Source: an uncultured Coprococcus sp.
GTDB lineage: Bacteria > Bacillota > Clostridia > Lachnospirales > Lachnospiraceae
Length of the DNA: 64,000 bases
Reading direction: 5' to 3'
Assembly: GCA_934277375.1 (NCBI GenBank)
Contig: CAKQTZ010000007.1
Span: 1-64,000, forward strand
A program made the position numbers and the translations under genes. The notes below the pieces were generated by a model. It was not told the origin of the DNA. It worked only from the letters and a program-made list of their open reading frames with translations, and ran no database searches. Of the stretch, positions 1 through 8,128 are shown piece by piece (within the stretch, counting starts at the first letter, position 1; each line of letters opens with the position of its first letter).

Positions 1-72
1 GACTTGAACCCACACGCCGTTTCCAGCACTAGATCCTTAGTCTAGCCTGTCTGCCAATTCCAGCACTCCCGC
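1..72 (-). tRNA. tRNA-Leu(AAG), 3' end cut by window edge
   Basis: On the minus strand this is a class II (long variable arm) tRNA. The 5' acceptor strand GCGGGAG lies at 66-72, the anticodon stem CTAGA/TCTAG closes the loop CTAAGGA, and the anticodon is AAG. The last 12 bases, including the 3' acceptor strand, fall outside the window. The visible part is identical to the complete copy at 199-282, and the bases upstream of the 5' end are also nearly the same in both copies, so the pair arose by tandem duplication with a unit of about 210 bp. Confidence 0.93.
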
Positions 73-198
73 ATATTTATTATAATGTTGACAACCTTCA
101 AATCACTGCTGTACCAAACCGATCTGTAATCAATCATCTACCATACCATCATCACGCCCTCTTATCCAAAAGCATCACTCGGACTTTCAAAATAAAAA

Positions 199-282
199 TG
201 CGGGAGATGGGACTTGAACCCACACGCCGTTTCCAGCACTAGATCCTTAGTCTAGCCTGTCTGCCAATTCCAGCACTCCCGC
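199..282 (-). tRNA. tRNA-Leu(AAG)
   Basis: Complete 84-nt class II tRNA. Acceptor strands GCGGGAG and CTCCCGC pair over seven bases and the discriminator is A. The T arm contains GTTCAAGTC and the variable arm folds as TGCTG-GAAA-CGGCG. The anticodon loop CTAAGGA gives anticodon AAG, which reads CUU and, if A34 is deaminated to inosine, CUC and CUA as well. CCA is not encoded; the tRNA is followed at once by a T run. It is the second of two tandem copies. Confidence 0.95.
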
Positions 283-464
283 ATATTCATTATGATGTTG
301 ATATCAAACAAATCTCATCTGAGCATATCAGATTCACACATTTCTGTGATATTTTCGTCACCAACGAATAAGATAATACCATTACTACTCTATAAAGTCA
401 ACATCTTTTTTCATTTTTTTTAATATTCTTGAATATCTGAAAACTACGCCAAAAATACCAGCAC

Positions 465-524
465 ATAAAAAGAAGTATATCTTCTTACCAGACATATTCT
501 GGAAAGTAATATACTTCTTTTTAT
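465..524 (-). terminator. Intrinsic terminator behind the 573-878 gene
   Basis: A perfect 16-bp inverted repeat (465-480 paired with 509-524) has A-rich and T-rich flanks, so it can end transcripts in both directions. It lies just downstream of the small minus-strand gene at 573-878 and upstream of the tRNA pair. The rest of 283-572 holds nothing recognisable. Confidence 0.75.
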
Positions 525-572
525 GACTTATAGTACCGAACAACATAGATATCAATACGGTCTACCCACCGC

Positions 573-878
573 CTAGATCTTTATCATGTTGGTCAGCTTT
601 CTGTCCACATCTTTCATGAGATATTCCTTGAATGCTGTGTAATACTCATGTGTAAACTGGGTATACAGAAATTTGTTCCACAGATTACTGCAATATGTAC
701 TGTCAAAATCATAATATGAGTCTGTATACACCAGACCATTGCTGAATCTTGTAACATCAAGATAAGGTTCCTTACCCGCATAATTGAGCCTCATGACAAG
801 GTTCTTCTGCTCACTGCAACAAGCAAATGTCTCAAGGAACATCTTCATCTGATCCTTCGTTATTCTCTCTACGAACAT
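573..878 (-). CDS. Small hypothetical protein (101 aa)
   Basis: A 101-residue soluble protein rich in aromatic and charged residues, with no signal peptide or membrane segment and no family I recognise. It is judged real because AGGAGG sits 7 nt before the ATG at 878 and a strong terminator follows the stop. It stands alone between the tRNA pair and the rplT operon. The C-terminus (YLMKDVDRKLTNMIKI) looks helical. Function unknown. Confidence 0.7.
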   Translation of the reverse strand: MFVERITKDQMKMFLETFACCSEQKNLVMRLNYAGKEPYLDVTRFSNGLVYTDSYYDFDSTYCSNLWNKFLYTQFTHEYYTAFKEYLMKDVDRKLTNMIKI

Positions 879-1120
879 ATGTGCCTCCTACTTACCGTCT
901 TTACTCTCATTGGTCTTTCCCCCTAACCAATCGCCCTGTATACTGCGCCATTTCCGGTCTGCATACATAACAGAGTTACAAATAATTATACCATACCCCC
1001 ATCAATTATAAAACCCTAAATCATCTTTCACGCCGACTCTAAATATGTCGTATTTTATCATCACGAAGCACCTTTACGATTATTTTCGCAGCTCAAATCT
1101 AGCACCACCTGTTGGTTATA

Positions 1121-1162
1121 GAAAAACAGAACCGGATGCAATACCATCACATCCGGTTCTGT
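1121..1162 (-). terminator. Terminator of the infC-rpmI-rplT operon
   Basis: A 13-bp perfect stem (1126-1138 with 1150-1162) is followed on the minus strand by a T run (complement of 1121-1125), just downstream of the rplT stop. In the rest of 879-1186 I see nothing beyond AT-rich spacer. Confidence 0.85.
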
Positions 1163-1186
1163 TTCTATATAATATAGAACAATATA

Positions 1187-1543
1187 TTATGATAACTGTG
1201 CCTTTGCAACCTCAACAAGCTTTGCAAATCCCTCAGCATCGCTGATAGCCATCTCTGAGAGCATCTTTCTGTTGATGTCAACACCTGCCAGCTTAAGACC
1301 ATGCATAAGCTTGCTGTATGAGATGTCATTCATTCTTGCTGCTGCGTTGATACGAGCTATCCAGAGCTGTCTGAACTGTCTCTTTCTCTGCTTTCTGCCA
1401 GCATATGAAGATGTGAGTGCTCTCATAACTGACTGCTTTGCTACTCTATACTGCTTACTTCTTGCTCCTCTATAGCCCTTTGCAAGCTTTAATACCTTAT
1501 TGTGCTTCTGCTTTGCGTTCATTCCGCCTTTAACTCTTGCCAT
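1187..1543 (-). CDS. rplT: Ribosomal protein L20
   Basis: Large-subunit protein L20, a primary 23S rRNA binder needed early in 50S assembly. The 118-residue length is the family norm, and the start [19 protein letters not shown] with its very basic N-terminal extension is diagnostic. It is the last gene of infC-rpmI-rplT, 22 nt after rpmI, with a terminator behind it. In Firmicutes L20 represses its own operon by binding the infC leader, and the structured leader at 2310-2531 fits that arrangement. Confidence 0.98.
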   Translation of the reverse strand: MARVKGGMNAKQKHNKVLKLAKGYRGARSKQYRVAKQSVMRALTSSYAGRKQRKRQFRQLWIARINAAARMNDISYSKLMHGLKLAGVDINRKMLSEMAISDAEGFAKLVEVAKAQLS

Positions 1544-1565
1544 TGGTTTTCTTCCTCCTGATCTA

Positions 1566-1763
1566 TTAGATATAAGGTAATATCTTCTTCATTACCTTCT
1601 CGTTTGTTGCGTCTGTCATTGTTGCCTTTCTAAGATTTCTCTTTCTCTTAGTGGTCTTCTTTGTCAAGATATGACTCTTATAAGCTTTAGATCTCTTTAA
1701 ACCGCCGTTAGCTGTTTTCTTGAAACGCTTAGCTGCTGCTCTTTTTGTCTTTAATTTAGCCAT
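1566..1763 (-). CDS. rpmI: Ribosomal protein L35
   Basis: Large-subunit protein L35, 65 residues, extremely Lys/Arg-rich, with the typical [20 protein letters not shown] start and [17 protein letters not shown] core. It lies 39 nt after infC and 22 nt before rplT in the conserved IF3-L35-L20 order, with GGAGG before the ATG. It is expected to be co-transcribed with both neighbours and controlled by the upstream leader. Confidence 0.98.
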   Translation of the reverse strand: MAKLKTKRAAAKRFKKTANGGLKRSKAYKSHILTKKTTKRKRNLRKATMTDATNEKVMKKILPYI

Positions 1764-1802
1764 TTTACTTACTTCCTCCTTGAATTATATGTCTATAATA
1801 AT

Positions 1803-2309
1803 TTAACGCTTTTGTGTTAAAAACATTATCATGCTTCTGCCTTCGAACTTGGCCGGCTTATCTACTACCGCGATCTCAGCAAGCTTCTCTGCAAAGTTGT
1901 CAAGTATAACCTTTGACTGCTCCACATGTGCAAGCTCTCTTCCCCTGAACCTCAGTGTAACCTTTACCTTATCCCCATGCTCAAGGAACTTCCTCGCCTG
2001 ATTGATCTTGGTGTTAAGGTCGTTCGCATCGATATTCGGTGAAAGTCTTACTTCCTTAACCTCCATGGTCTTCTGCTTCTTCTTGGCCTCTTTCTCTTTT
2101 CTGGCCTGCTCATAGCGGTACTTACCGTAGTCAACGATCTTGCATACCGGTGGCTGTGCCTTAGGCGCTATCTTCACAAGATCAAGTCCTGCATCCTGAG
2201 CCATCTTATATGCATCCCTGGATGACATGATCCCAACCAGCTGACCATCCTCTCCGATGAGTCGTACCTCTCTGTCTCTAATCTGTTCGTTGATCATTAA
2301 ATCGCTAAT
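1803..2309 (-). CDS. infC: Translation initiation factor IF-3, AUU start
   Basis: IF-3 binds the 30S subunit, checks start codon and initiator tRNA, and prevents early 50S joining. The N domain (MINEQIRDREVRLIGEDG) and the C domain (LRFRGRELAHVEQ) are both present, about 168 residues. I place the start at ATT (2309), not the ATG at 2297: GGAGG at 2319-2323 is 9 nt from ATT but 21 nt from ATG, and the extra residues (M)SDL before MINEQ match clostridial IF-3. The AUU start is a known autoregulatory device, since IF-3 itself rejects non-standard starts. It heads the operon with rpmI and rplT. Confidence 0.95.
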   Translation of the reverse strand: MSDLMINEQIRDREVRLIGEDGQLVGIMSSRDAYKMAQDAGLDLVKIAPKAQPPVCKIVDYGKYRYEQARKEKEAKKKQKTMEVKEVRLSPNIDANDLNTKINQARKFLEHGDKVKVTLRFRGRELAHVEQSKVILDNFAEKLAEIAVVDKPAKFEGRSMIMFLTQKR

Positions 2310-2531
2310 GACTCTCTACCTCCACATTTTTAAATTTCGTAATAAACTACTCTCATAACGTAAGAAAAGTGGATAGAACAAACTATCCACCTTCCTAATA
2401 AAAAGCATATTCAAACTCAGGTATAAACCTGTGATCTCTTCTAAGCTAAATATTAACCCGAGACATGTATATCATGCTGAGGTGAGAGCGGATACTCTGC
2501 TTCTATGTTCACTGTTTCACACAGCAATGGT
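2310..2531 (-). promoter_or_regulatory. Structured leader of infC-rpmI-rplT (L20-leader type)
   Basis: About 215 nt separate the promoter from infC. The leader contains a short hairpin (AGGTTTATACCT around 2420-2432), then a GC-rich hairpin with a T tract at 2365-2390, then the infC ribosome binding site. This matches the known Firmicutes arrangement in which L20 binding to the leader favours premature termination. Assignment to the L20-leader family is inferred from position and terminator, not from an alignment. Confidence 0.65.
2365..2390 (-). terminator. Attenuator terminator in the infC leader
   Basis: GTGGATAG (2369-2376) pairs with CTATCCAC (2383-2390) around a 6-nt loop, followed on the minus strand by TTTTC. 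It lies between the infC promoter and the infC ribosome binding site, so it would stop transcription before infC unless an alternative fold forms. Confidence 0.7.
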
Positions 2532-2560
2532 AGAATACCACATCTCGCACCTCATGTCAA
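2532..2560 (-). promoter_or_regulatory. Sigma-A type promoter for infC operon
   Basis: On the minus strand TTGACA (2555-2560) and TATTCT (2532-2537) are separated by 17 bp. The -35 box lies only a few bases beyond the ppk stop, so the infC promoter fills the gap after the polyphosphate genes. Confidence 0.75.
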
Positions 2561-2567
2561 CACATAT

Positions 2568-4688
2568 TTATTTGTTTTCATCACTAGCTTCCACAGGTAT
2601 AAATACCCTTGTATTCTCTGCATCTTTTACAGGCGTCTGACTCTCCTGCGCCTTTTTCACAAAATACATCTGGGAATCAAGCTTTGTCTTGCCCCTAAGA
2701 TCCTGCTTCGCATATGAGCCATCAGGCTGCATGATATGTGCCTTCAGCGTATCTGCCAGCTGCACCTGAAGTATCTCCTTGATCTGCGCCTTGAGCTTAG
2801 GATCCTCCACAGGGAATGTGATCTCCACTCTCTTGTCCAGGTTCCTAGGCATCCAGTCCGCGCTTCCCATGTATATATCCTCAAATCCATCATTGTAGAA
2901 ATAGAATATTCTCGAATGCTCAAGGTAATTTCCAACTATGGATCTTACAGCTATATTCTCTGAAAGTCCCGGAACACCGGCTTTGATGCAGCATATTCCT
3001 CTGACTATAAGGTCTATCTTCACCCCAGCCTTTGACGCGTCATACAGTGCATTCATTATCACCGGATCACAGAGACTGTTCATCTTGGCTACTATTCTCG
3101 CCTTCTTACCCTGTCGTGCATTCTCCGCCTCGCGGCCTATCAGCATGAGAAACTTATCCTTTAGCCATATAGGTGCCACTGCCAGCTTGTTCCATTTCTT
3201 CGGCTCAGAGTAACCTGAAAGCATGTTGAACACAGCGGTTGCATCCTCACCTATGGCATCGCTGCACGTGAGAAGTCCCATATCTGTATAGAGCTTGGCA
3301 GTCTGGTCATTGTAGTTTCCTGTTCCCAGATGCACATATCTTCTGATGCCATCCTCCTCACGTCTGACCACAAGTGCGATCTTGGAATGGGTCTTGAGTC
3401 CCACCAGACCGTATATTACATGACATCCCGCCTGCTCAAGCTTCTTAGCCCACGCTATATTGTTCTCCTCATCGAATCTTGCCTTCAGCTCAACAAGAAC
3501 AGTGACCTGCTTGCCATTTTCCGCCGCCTGGGCAAGAGCTGCTATGATAGGCGAATTGCCGCTGACTCGGTAAAGAGTCTGCTTGATTGCCAGAACATCA
3601 GGATCATTTGCAGCCTGTCTGATAAATTCTATTACCGGCGTAAATTCATAATAAGGATGGAATAGAAGTATGTCACCTTTTTTTATCCTGTCAAATATAT
3701 GACTGTAATCTTCCATTCCCGGAACTGGCTGAGGCTTATACTTTGGATATTTCAGATGCTCAAAGCCATCTATGCCATTTGCCTTCATGAGGAAGGTGAG
3801 ATCAAGAGGTCCGTTGATCTTATATACAACCTCATCATCAACTCCCAGATGCTTTTTCAGTTCCTTCAGAAGCTTCTTGTCCATAGCCTCATCAACCTCA
3901 AGACGTATTACCTCGCCCCACTGTCTCTGCTTGAGCTGCTTCTCTATCTCTTTCAAAAGATCAGCAGTCTCCTCCTCATCTATGGAGAAGTCTGCATTAC
4001 GCATGATTCTGTATGGATATGCACACACAATATCATAATTTAGGAACAGTTTATCCAGATTTTTCTCTATAACCTCCTCCAGAAGTATGATCTCAGTCAT
4101 ATCCTTCTCATCTGACGGAAGTCTCACTATACGTGAAAGCACAGACGGAACCTGTACCGTGGCAATATCTGTCACATCTTTCTTCTTATCATATATAAGC
4201 GCCCCTATATTCAGGGATTTGTTTCGCACCAGCGGAAATGGTCTGGACGAATCCACCGCCATTGGCGTGAGTACAGGATATACATCCTTCTCAAAATATT
4301 TGTCCACGTACTTTGCCTGCTTAGGTGTGAGATCCTCGTAATGTCTGACCAGTCTCAGCCCGTTCTGTTCAAGCTGTGGTATCAGCGATCTGTTAAGAGT
4401 ATGGTACTGGTTCTTCATGAACTCCTTGGTGCTCACATGCAGGGCATCAAGCTGTTCCTGGGGTGTCATGCCCGCTATGTCCTTCTTCGTATATCCGGCG
4501 TGCACCATGTCTGTGAGCGATGCTATTCTGACCATGAAAAACTCATCCAGATTGGAAGCAGTGATGCTCAGGAACTTTATCCTCTCGAACAGCGGTATGG
4601 TCCTGTCCTTTGCCTCCGACAGGCACCTCTTGTCAAATTCCAGCCAGCTGAGCTCTCTGTTATAAAAAATTGGATTCTTATCTGCCAT
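2568..4688 (-). CDS. ppk: Polyphosphate kinase 1
   Basis: PPK1 reversibly polymerises the gamma-phosphate of ATP into polyphosphate. At 706 residues it has the family length. The N domain begins FYNRELSWLEFDKRCL, and the PLD-like catalytic part carries THSK and, 19 residues later, HLGTGNYN, the same spacing as the two active-site histidines of the E. coli enzyme. It follows ppx by 3 nt, so synthesis and degradation of polyphosphate are made from one message. The start is supported by GGGGG 9 nt upstream. The C-terminus past the last catalytic domain is a short polar tail. Confidence 0.96.
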   Translation of the reverse strand: MADKNPIFYNRELSWLEFDKRCLSEAKDRTIPLFERIKFLSITASNLDEFFMVRIASLTDMVHAGYTKKDIAGMTPQEQLDALHVSTKEFMKNQYHTLNRSLIPQLEQNGLRLVRHYEDLTPKQAKYVDKYFEKDVYPVLTPMAVDSSRPFPLVRNKSLNIGALIYDKKKDVTDIATVQVPSVLSRIVRLPSDEKDMTEIILLEEVIEKNLDKLFLNYDIVCAYPYRIMRNADFSIDEEETADLLKEIEKQLKQRQWGEVIRLEVDEAMDKKLLKELKKHLGVDDEVVYKINGPLDLTFLMKANGIDGFEHLKYPKYKPQPVPGMEDYSHIFDRIKKGDILLFHPYYEFTPVIEFIRQAANDPDVLAIKQTLYRVSGNSPIIAALAQAAENGKQVTVLVELKARFDEENNIAWAKKLEQAGCHVIYGLVGLKTHSKIALVVRREEDGIRRYVHLGTGNYNDQTAKLYTDMGLLTCSDAIGEDATAVFNMLSGYSEPKKWNKLAVAPIWLKDKFLMLIGREAENARQGKKARIVAKMNSLCDPVIMNALYDASKAGVKIDLIVRGICCIKAGVPGLSENIAVRSIVGNYLEHSRIFYFYNDGFEDIYMGSADWMPRNLDKRVEITFPVEDPKLKAQIKEILQVQLADTLKAHIMQPDGSYAKQDLRGKTKLDSQMYFVKKAQESQTPVKDAENTRVFIPVEASDENK

Positions 4689-4691
4689 ATA

Positions 4692-6224
4692 TTACAGCCC
4701 CCTTTTCTGTTTCAATACAGGCTTTACTCCAAAGACCTTTCTGAACAGTTCTGTTCTCGTCTTGAATACCCCCGCCTCGAGTGTTATATCGTTAAGTGTG
4801 TCCACCGTCATGGTGAGCACCCCATCCTTACAATTAAACTTCATATTCTCTATCTTCTGCCTGTGGCTCTTATCCAGCACATCAGCAATTCTGAGGATGG
4901 ATGTGAGCTTTGCAACCTTCATATAATCCGCCGTCATAAGTGATACCTGAGCCTTTGTCTGGGAAGGCAGATAGTATTCATTGAACTTTACTATATTCGC
5001 AATCTCCTCCCTCTCCTTGTGCGACAACCCAAGTATCTCAGTTGACATAATTATGTGGTACGACATCATGGTGCCCTCATTCATATTCACAAACTTGCCA
5101 CAGCTATGGAGCATGGCTGCTATCTGAAGCTGAAGGCGTTCTCTCTTACCAAGACCATGTATATTTTTGAAGGAGTCAAATATATCCAGTGCATTCTGTG
5201 TCACGTTCTGCGTGTGTTTCCTGTTGACCTTATATTTCTTGGCTATGTTGTTGGCCGATGCTACGATGTCCTCATCGAAGTCCTTATCAATGAGCAGCGT
5301 TCCACGCTTGTCCATATAATCTGCAACGATTCCGTCACAGAATGTGACATCAGGGGTTATGATGTCCTCTGCTCTGGAGTTATCCAGAAACGACTGATAA
5401 ATGATCGCCATCGGAAGCATGAGCGTGGCCCTCTCATACGGAACACCGTACTTTTCCGACAAAACTTCCGGTGTGGTCTCAACCACCTTGTGATACAAAA
5501 CTCTGAACTGATCCCTCGTTATCTTATCAACAATTCCCAGCTCAGGTCCCACCTTCTTGAGGTTTGCTATTCCATCACCGATTGCTATGATGCTCTTGAT
5601 ATCCTTATCATTGATGAAGAGATTCCTGAACTCCTCTATAAAGTTCGATACAAACTCCTCCATGATATTCTCCAGCGCAACAGTGTCAGATCCATACTTT
5701 GCAAGATAATCACGTATTCTGACCGCACCTATAGGAAGGTTCTGTGTCTGTATGAGGTTCTGCTTGTCAAATATGGATATCTGCAGGCTGCCCGCACCTA
5801 TGTCAAGCAGTGCCCTGTTTTTTGCGGCCTCATCGCCAAATCTGTACTTGGCCGCACATGCCTTGTAGTTCATAAACCTCTGCTCCGAGTTGCTGAGTAT
5901 CGTCACATCAATGCCTGTATGCTGCTTTATTCTCTCAAGCACCATAACTGAGTTCTCTGCCTCTCTCACCGCTGATGACGCGTATGCCTTGTAGTCACAC
6001 ACATCATACTCTTTCATCTTTCTCCTGAACTTGTTGAGAATCTCACACACCTTGACTGTCGATTCCTCGGTTATCTTGCCACTGTTGTAGGTATCGCTTC
6101 CAAGCTCAACTGTACTGTTCACATAGTCGATCTCCCGCGCCCCTTTCTTGGGAGTTATCTCGTATATCTTCATAGACAGCTCGTTTGATCCTACATCGAT
6201 GGCCGCAAATACTTTATTTGCCAT
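4692..6224 (-). CDS. ppx: Exopolyphosphatase, Ppx/GppA family with C-terminal HD-like domain
   Basis: Ppx/GppA enzymes remove terminal phosphates from polyphosphate or pppGpp. The actin-fold N-terminus starts VFAAIDVGSNELSMKIYEI, with the second phosphate loop LLDIGAGSLQISIF and the third near IAIGDGIANL. The C-terminal third, from about residue 320, is an HD-like helical domain in which the usual His-Asp pair reads His-Ser (MLHSCGKF), so this domain is probably not a metal hydrolase. At 510 residues it is the long two-domain type. It is 24 nt after pheA and 3 nt before ppk. Confidence 0.92.
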   Translation of the reverse strand: MANKVFAAIDVGSNELSMKIYEITPKKGAREIDYVNSTVELGSDTYNSGKITEESTVKVCEILNKFRRKMKEYDVCDYKAYASSAVREAENSVMVLERIKQHTGIDVTILSNSEQRFMNYKACAAKYRFGDEAAKNRALLDIGAGSLQISIFDKQNLIQTQNLPIGAVRIRDYLAKYGSDTVALENIMEEFVSNFIEEFRNLFINDKDIKSIIAIGDGIANLKKVGPELGIVDKITRDQFRVLYHKVVETTPEVLSEKYGVPYERATLMLPMAIIYQSFLDNSRAEDIITPDVTFCDGIVADYMDKRGTLLIDKDFDEDIVASANNIAKKYKVNRKHTQNVTQNALDIFDSFKNIHGLGKRERLQLQIAAMLHSCGKFVNMNEGTMMSYHIIMSTEILGLSHKEREEIANIVKFNEYYLPSQTKAQVSLMTADYMKVAKLTSILRIADVLDKSHRQKIENMKFNCKDGVLTMTVDTLNDITLEAGVFKTRTELFRKVFGVKPVLKQKRGL

Positions 6225-6248
6225 TCTACCCCCACCTTTCTTACCTTA

Positions 6249-7226
6249 TTAATATGTTCCTATGATCTTAAAATTTGTTGAATCCTTCTCTATCCTCTCA
6301 AGGGCGTCTATAGTGGCCGCATCCATCAGACTTCCCTCCAGTGTTATAAAGAAAGAATATTCCCATTTTCTGCCTCTTAAAGGTCTGGACTCTATACTTG
6401 TCATATTCAGGCCATCGTGCTTGATATGTCCAAGTATGCTGTACAATGTTCCACTCTCATGTGGCAGGGAGAAACATATGGACAGATTCTTAGATGATCT
6501 GACGTACTGCTTCTTCTTGGACAATATGATAAACCTTGTGGTATTGTTCTCATTGTTGACGATATCATCCTTCAATATCCTGAGTCCATATATATCCGCA
6601 GCCAAAGCGCTTGCTATAGCTGCCTGTGTCCTGTCACCTTCATCTCTCACATTTACAGCCCCCACCGCAGTGTTTGCAACCGGACACTGCCTGTAACCGG
6701 AGCGCTCCAGGAATTCGCTGCATTGCAGCAGTCCCTGCGGATGGGAATACACAACCTTTATATCTGAAAGCTCGGCATCCGGAAGTCCCATGAGTGTATG
6801 GGCCACCTTCACCTCATCACCGCCTACTATCGTAAGGCCGCTACTGCCGACCATATCGTATATGCCATTTACAAAACCTGCGGACGAGTTCTCTATAGGA
6901 AGTACTCCATAATCGGCGTCTCCATCCTTCACCGTCTGTACAACGTCCTCAAATCTTGCAACATTTATATTCTGTATATTCCTGCCAAAATAATCATGCA
7001 TGGCCTGATGGCTGTACGCGCCTGGCACACCCTGATATACAACAACAGTGTCAGAATCTACGTAGAGCCTGTCAACTGGTGTAAATCCACTTACAACTTC
7101 AGACGTGCTGTGAGTCTCCATAAGTTCTCTTTGCTCCATCCCTATGCTGTTTATCAGTTCATTCTTCCTGTCTATAAGCTTCTGAATCTGTGTCTCCAGA
7201 CTATTTATCTCATCCAATGTATTCAT
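6249..7226 (-). CDS. pheA: Prephenate dehydratase with short chorismate-mutase-like N-terminus
   Basis: Converts prephenate to phenylpyruvate in phenylalanine synthesis. The dehydratase domain runs from about residue 60 (VVVYQGVPGAYSHQA) with the NNTTRF catalytic motif. The ACT regulatory domain contains the phenylalanine-binding ESRP motif. The N-terminus (LDEINSLETQIQKLIDRKNEL) resembles only the first helix of a chorismate mutase domain; the other helices with most catalytic residues are missing, so mutase activity is unlikely. The dehydratase and ACT parts have normal size. It sits between folBK (38 nt) and ppx (24 nt) in the minus-strand run. Confidence 0.9.
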   Translation of the reverse strand: MNTLDEINSLETQIQKLIDRKNELINSIGMEQRELMETHSTSEVVSGFTPVDRLYVDSDTVVVYQGVPGAYSHQAMHDYFGRNIQNINVARFEDVVQTVKDGDADYGVLPIENSSAGFVNGIYDMVGSSGLTIVGGDEVKVAHTLMGLPDAELSDIKVVYSHPQGLLQCSEFLERSGYRQCPVANTAVGAVNVRDEGDRTQAAIASALAADIYGLRILKDDIVNNENNTTRFIILSKKKQYVRSSKNLSICFSLPHESGTLYSILGHIKHDGLNMTSIESRPLRGRKWEYSFFITLEGSLMDAATIDALERIEKDSTNFKIIGTY

Positions 7227-7264
7227 TATAACAACCTTCCACCTGACATATCCTTTTCCTTAAA

Positions 7265-8083
7265 CTACGCGTTCTGCACATCCCTGCACAGTTCCTCTAT
7301 GGTTCTGTGAAATATTGGATGCCTCTTATATCCCGCTATAGCAGATAATGGCTGCAGTACAAATGCCCTCTTGTGCATCTCCACATGCGGTATATGCAGT
7401 TTTTCGCTGTCATACACCAGATCATCATAGAGCAGAATATCTATATCCAGAGTGCGTGGTCCCCAATGTATAAGCCGCTCTCTTCCGGCATCCTTCTCTA
7501 TGGAGTTGACAAGTGCAAGAAGTTCCTCCGGATCCCTGAGAGTCTCTATCTCCAGGCATCCATTCAGGAAGTCATCCTGTTCCACTCCTCCATACGGCTC
7601 TGTCTCTATAAAATCTGACACCCTGGTCACCTTGGTATATCTGTCTTTATTCAGTTCATCTATAGCCATATCGAGATACGATTCCCTGTCCCCAATATTT
7701 GATCCAAGCCCAAGGTATGCTATGTGTTTTTTTCTGCTTATCGACACAGATACCGTATCCACATGCACAAGAACCGGAGCCCACGGCTTCTTGACTGTCA
7801 CGTCTATTCCCCGCACTCCGTCATACTTGAGCAGGATTGTATCAGCGATCTCCTCCGCAGCCGTCTCGATGAGCTTATAATTTTTCAGCTTCATAATCTC
7901 CTGTATGTCCACACACACCTGACCATAGTTCACCGATTTGTCAAGATCATCTGATATGCCAGCCTCCCTTGTCTGGACCTGCATCGACACATCAACTATA
8001 AATTTCTGTCCCAGCACATTTTCTTCACGATACACTCCGTGATGGGCAAACACCTCAAGTCCTTTTATATTTATTCTGTCCAT
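7265..8083 (-). CDS. folK: Dihydroneopterin aldolase / HPPK fusion
   Basis: Bifunctional folate enzyme of 272 residues. The N-terminal 120 residues are dihydroneopterin aldolase (FolB: MDRINIKGLEVFAHHGVYREE, VTVKKPWAP). The rest is 6-hydroxymethyl-dihydropterin pyrophosphokinase (FolK: AYLGLGSNIGDRE, GPRTLDIDILLYDD). The start is the ATG at 8083, with GGAGGTG just upstream; an in-frame TTG at 8104 would place the ribosome binding site inside the gene. Two consecutive pathway steps are thus joined. It follows folP by about 45 nt in the folC-HD-folP-folBK order. Confidence 0.96.
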   Translation of the reverse strand: MDRINIKGLEVFAHHGVYREENVLGQKFIVDVSMQVQTREAGISDDLDKSVNYGQVCVDIQEIMKLKNYKLIETAAEEIADTILLKYDGVRGIDVTVKKPWAPVLVHVDTVSVSISRKKHIAYLGLGSNIGDRESYLDMAIDELNKDRYTKVTRVSDFIETEPYGGVEQDDFLNGCLEIETLRDPEELLALVNSIEKDAGRERLIHWGPRTLDIDILLYDDLVYDSEKLHIPHVEMHKRAFVLQPLSAIAGYKRHPIFHRTIEELCRDVQNA

Positions 8084-8128
8084 ATCTATCACCTCCACAG
8101 GCAACGGCTACCGCCGCGTGTATCTCTT

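Noticed and set aside
1..290. Tandem repeats at the left edge as CRISPR or integron-like array
   Set aside because: The repeated unit is a complete tRNA-Leu gene with flank; just two copies.
4341..4943. 200-codon plus-strand open frame opposite ppk/ppx
   Set aside because: Antisense to two well-conserved enzymes, crosses their junction, no ribosome binding site and no domain pattern.
5055..5951. 298-codon plus-strand open frame opposite ppx
   Set aside because: Shadow of the ppx coding frame; Cys/His/Ile-rich composition typical of antisense frames and no start signal.
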